Below, piece by piece: positions 63,137-64,000 of a stretch of 64,000 nucleotides of DNA. Position numbers and translations under genes: made by a program. The DNA comes from Enterobacterales bacterium (GTDB lineage Bacteria; Pseudomonadota; Gammaproteobacteria; Enterobacterales; Enterobacteriaceae): NCBI GenBank assembly GCA_015654925.1, contig JAATFX010000120.1:1-64000 (forward strand), given 5' to 3'. The notes under the pieces were generated by a model that was given only the letters and a program-made list of their open reading frames with translations, had not been told where the DNA came from and searched no databases. Within the stretch, counting starts at the first letter, position 1. Every line of letters starts with the position of its first letter.

Positions 63137-64000
63137 CATGAAGCCTTCTATTGTTGCCAAACTGGAAGCGTTGCAAGAGCGCCAGGAAGAAGTTGAGGTG
63201 TTGCTTGGCGACGCCGGCATTATTACCGATCAGGATCGTTTTCGCGCGCTGTCGAAGGAGTATGCGCAACTGACCGATGTTACGGCGTCCTTCCAGCGCT
63301 GGCAGCAAGTGCAGTCGGATATCCAGGCCGCGGAAATGATGCTCGACGATCCCGAAATGCGCGATCTGGCGCAGGAAGAGCTCAAGGACGCCAGGGCGCA
63401 GCAAGAAGAGCTTGAACAGCAGTTGCAATTGCTGCTGCTGCCCAAAGATCCCGACGATGAGCGGGGGTGCTTCCTGGAAGTGCGGGCCGGCACCGGCGGC
63501 GATGAAGCCGCCATTTTCGCCGGCGATTTATTCCGCATGTATAGCCGTTTTGCCGAAGCGCGGCGCTGGCGGGTGGAGATTGTCAGCGCCAGCGACGGCG
63601 AGCATGGCGGCTACAAAGAAGTTATCGCCAAAATCGATAACGACGGCGCTTACGGCCTGCTTAAGTTCGAATCGGGCGGCCATCGCGTGCAGCGGGTGCC
63701 GGAAACCGAATCACAGGGTCGTATCCATACCTCCGCCTGTACGGTGGCTGTAATGCCGGCCATTCCGGAAGAAGAACTGCCGGTGATTAATCCCGGCGAT
63801 TTGCGCATCGATACGTTCCGCTCGTCCGGCGCGGGCGGCCAGCACGTTAACACCACCGATTCCGCCATTCGCATCACCCATATCCCTTCGGGGCTGGTGG
63901 TGGAGTGCCAGGATGAGCGTTCACAACATAAAAACAAAGCCAAGGCTCTGGCGGTGCTGGGTGCCCGGCTGCGCGCCGCGGAAGTGCGCAGGCGCCAGTT
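63137..64000 (+). CDS. prfA: Peptide chain release factor 1 PrfA (partial)
   Basis: PrfA terminates translation at UAA and UAG. The first 288 residues are visible: [36 protein letters not shown], the peptide-anticodon region ([18 protein letters not shown]) and the catalytic GGQ in [15 protein letters not shown]. The C-terminal 70 or so residues lie beyond the window. Confidence 0.98.

Overview
The window reads as chromosome of a GC-rich, nitrogen-fixing member of Enterobacterales. The right end carries the conserved enterobacterial block ychF / pth / ychH / prs / ispE / lolB / hemA / prfA. The left end carries the end of nifA plus nifBQ. A nif cluster, an inverse autotransporter and many catabolic islands would fit a free-living Sodalis-like or related plant/wood-associated enterobacterium. 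That placement is inference; no rRNA gene is present to confirm it.

Layout. 1-3.5 kb: end of nifA, then rlmF on the opposite strand, then nifBQ with its own NifA/sigma-54 control region. 3.5-14.7 kb: a complete histidine utilisation (hut) locus of the HutF/HutG five-step type, with repressor HutC, HutD, a TauABC-like ABC transporter and three HutC-operator-like sites. 14.7-17.0 kb: EamA exporter, PphA-like phosphatase and two small stress membrane proteins. 17.9-20.5 kb: an invasin/intimin-type inverse autotransporter after a long AT-rich spacer. 20.5-31.5 kb: a GABA/polyamine island with a MocR/GabR regulator, GabT, GabD, a PotABCD-like transporter whose ATPase gene lies apart, an SDR and an FCD-GntR regulator. 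31.7-35.3 kb: an MDR oxidoreductase and the BtsSR pyruvate-sensing system.

35.4-45.7 kb is the most unusual part. A LevR-type sigma-54 activator is followed by a perfect -24/-12 promoter and an 11-gene same-strand run: SDR polyol-phosphate dehydrogenase, all four mannose-family PTS subunits, an MtlD-like dehydrogenase, DhaL, DhaK, hexulose-6-phosphate synthase and phosphohexuloisomerase. This combination suggests an uncharacterised PTS sugar/polyol pathway that meets central metabolism at the ribulose monophosphate reactions. A shared direct-repeat motif with 20-bp spacing lies upstream of both the activator and the operon.

45.7-53.1 kb is a patchwork of regulators and enzymes (SDR+AraC, TetR, LysR, serine hydrolase, MFS) with several truncated or frameshifted genes, suggesting decaying horizontally acquired DNA. 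53.3-64 kb is housekeeping, interrupted by a SulP transporter, a BKACE-type protein, a GNAT remnant and a 26-residue membrane-protein gene.

A recurring theme is nitrogen and sigma-54 control. Four convincing -24/-12 promoters precede nifB, the hut transporter operon, the GABA/polyamine transporter operon and the PTS operon. In the hut and GABA cases a palindromic repressor-type site sits at the predicted transcription start.
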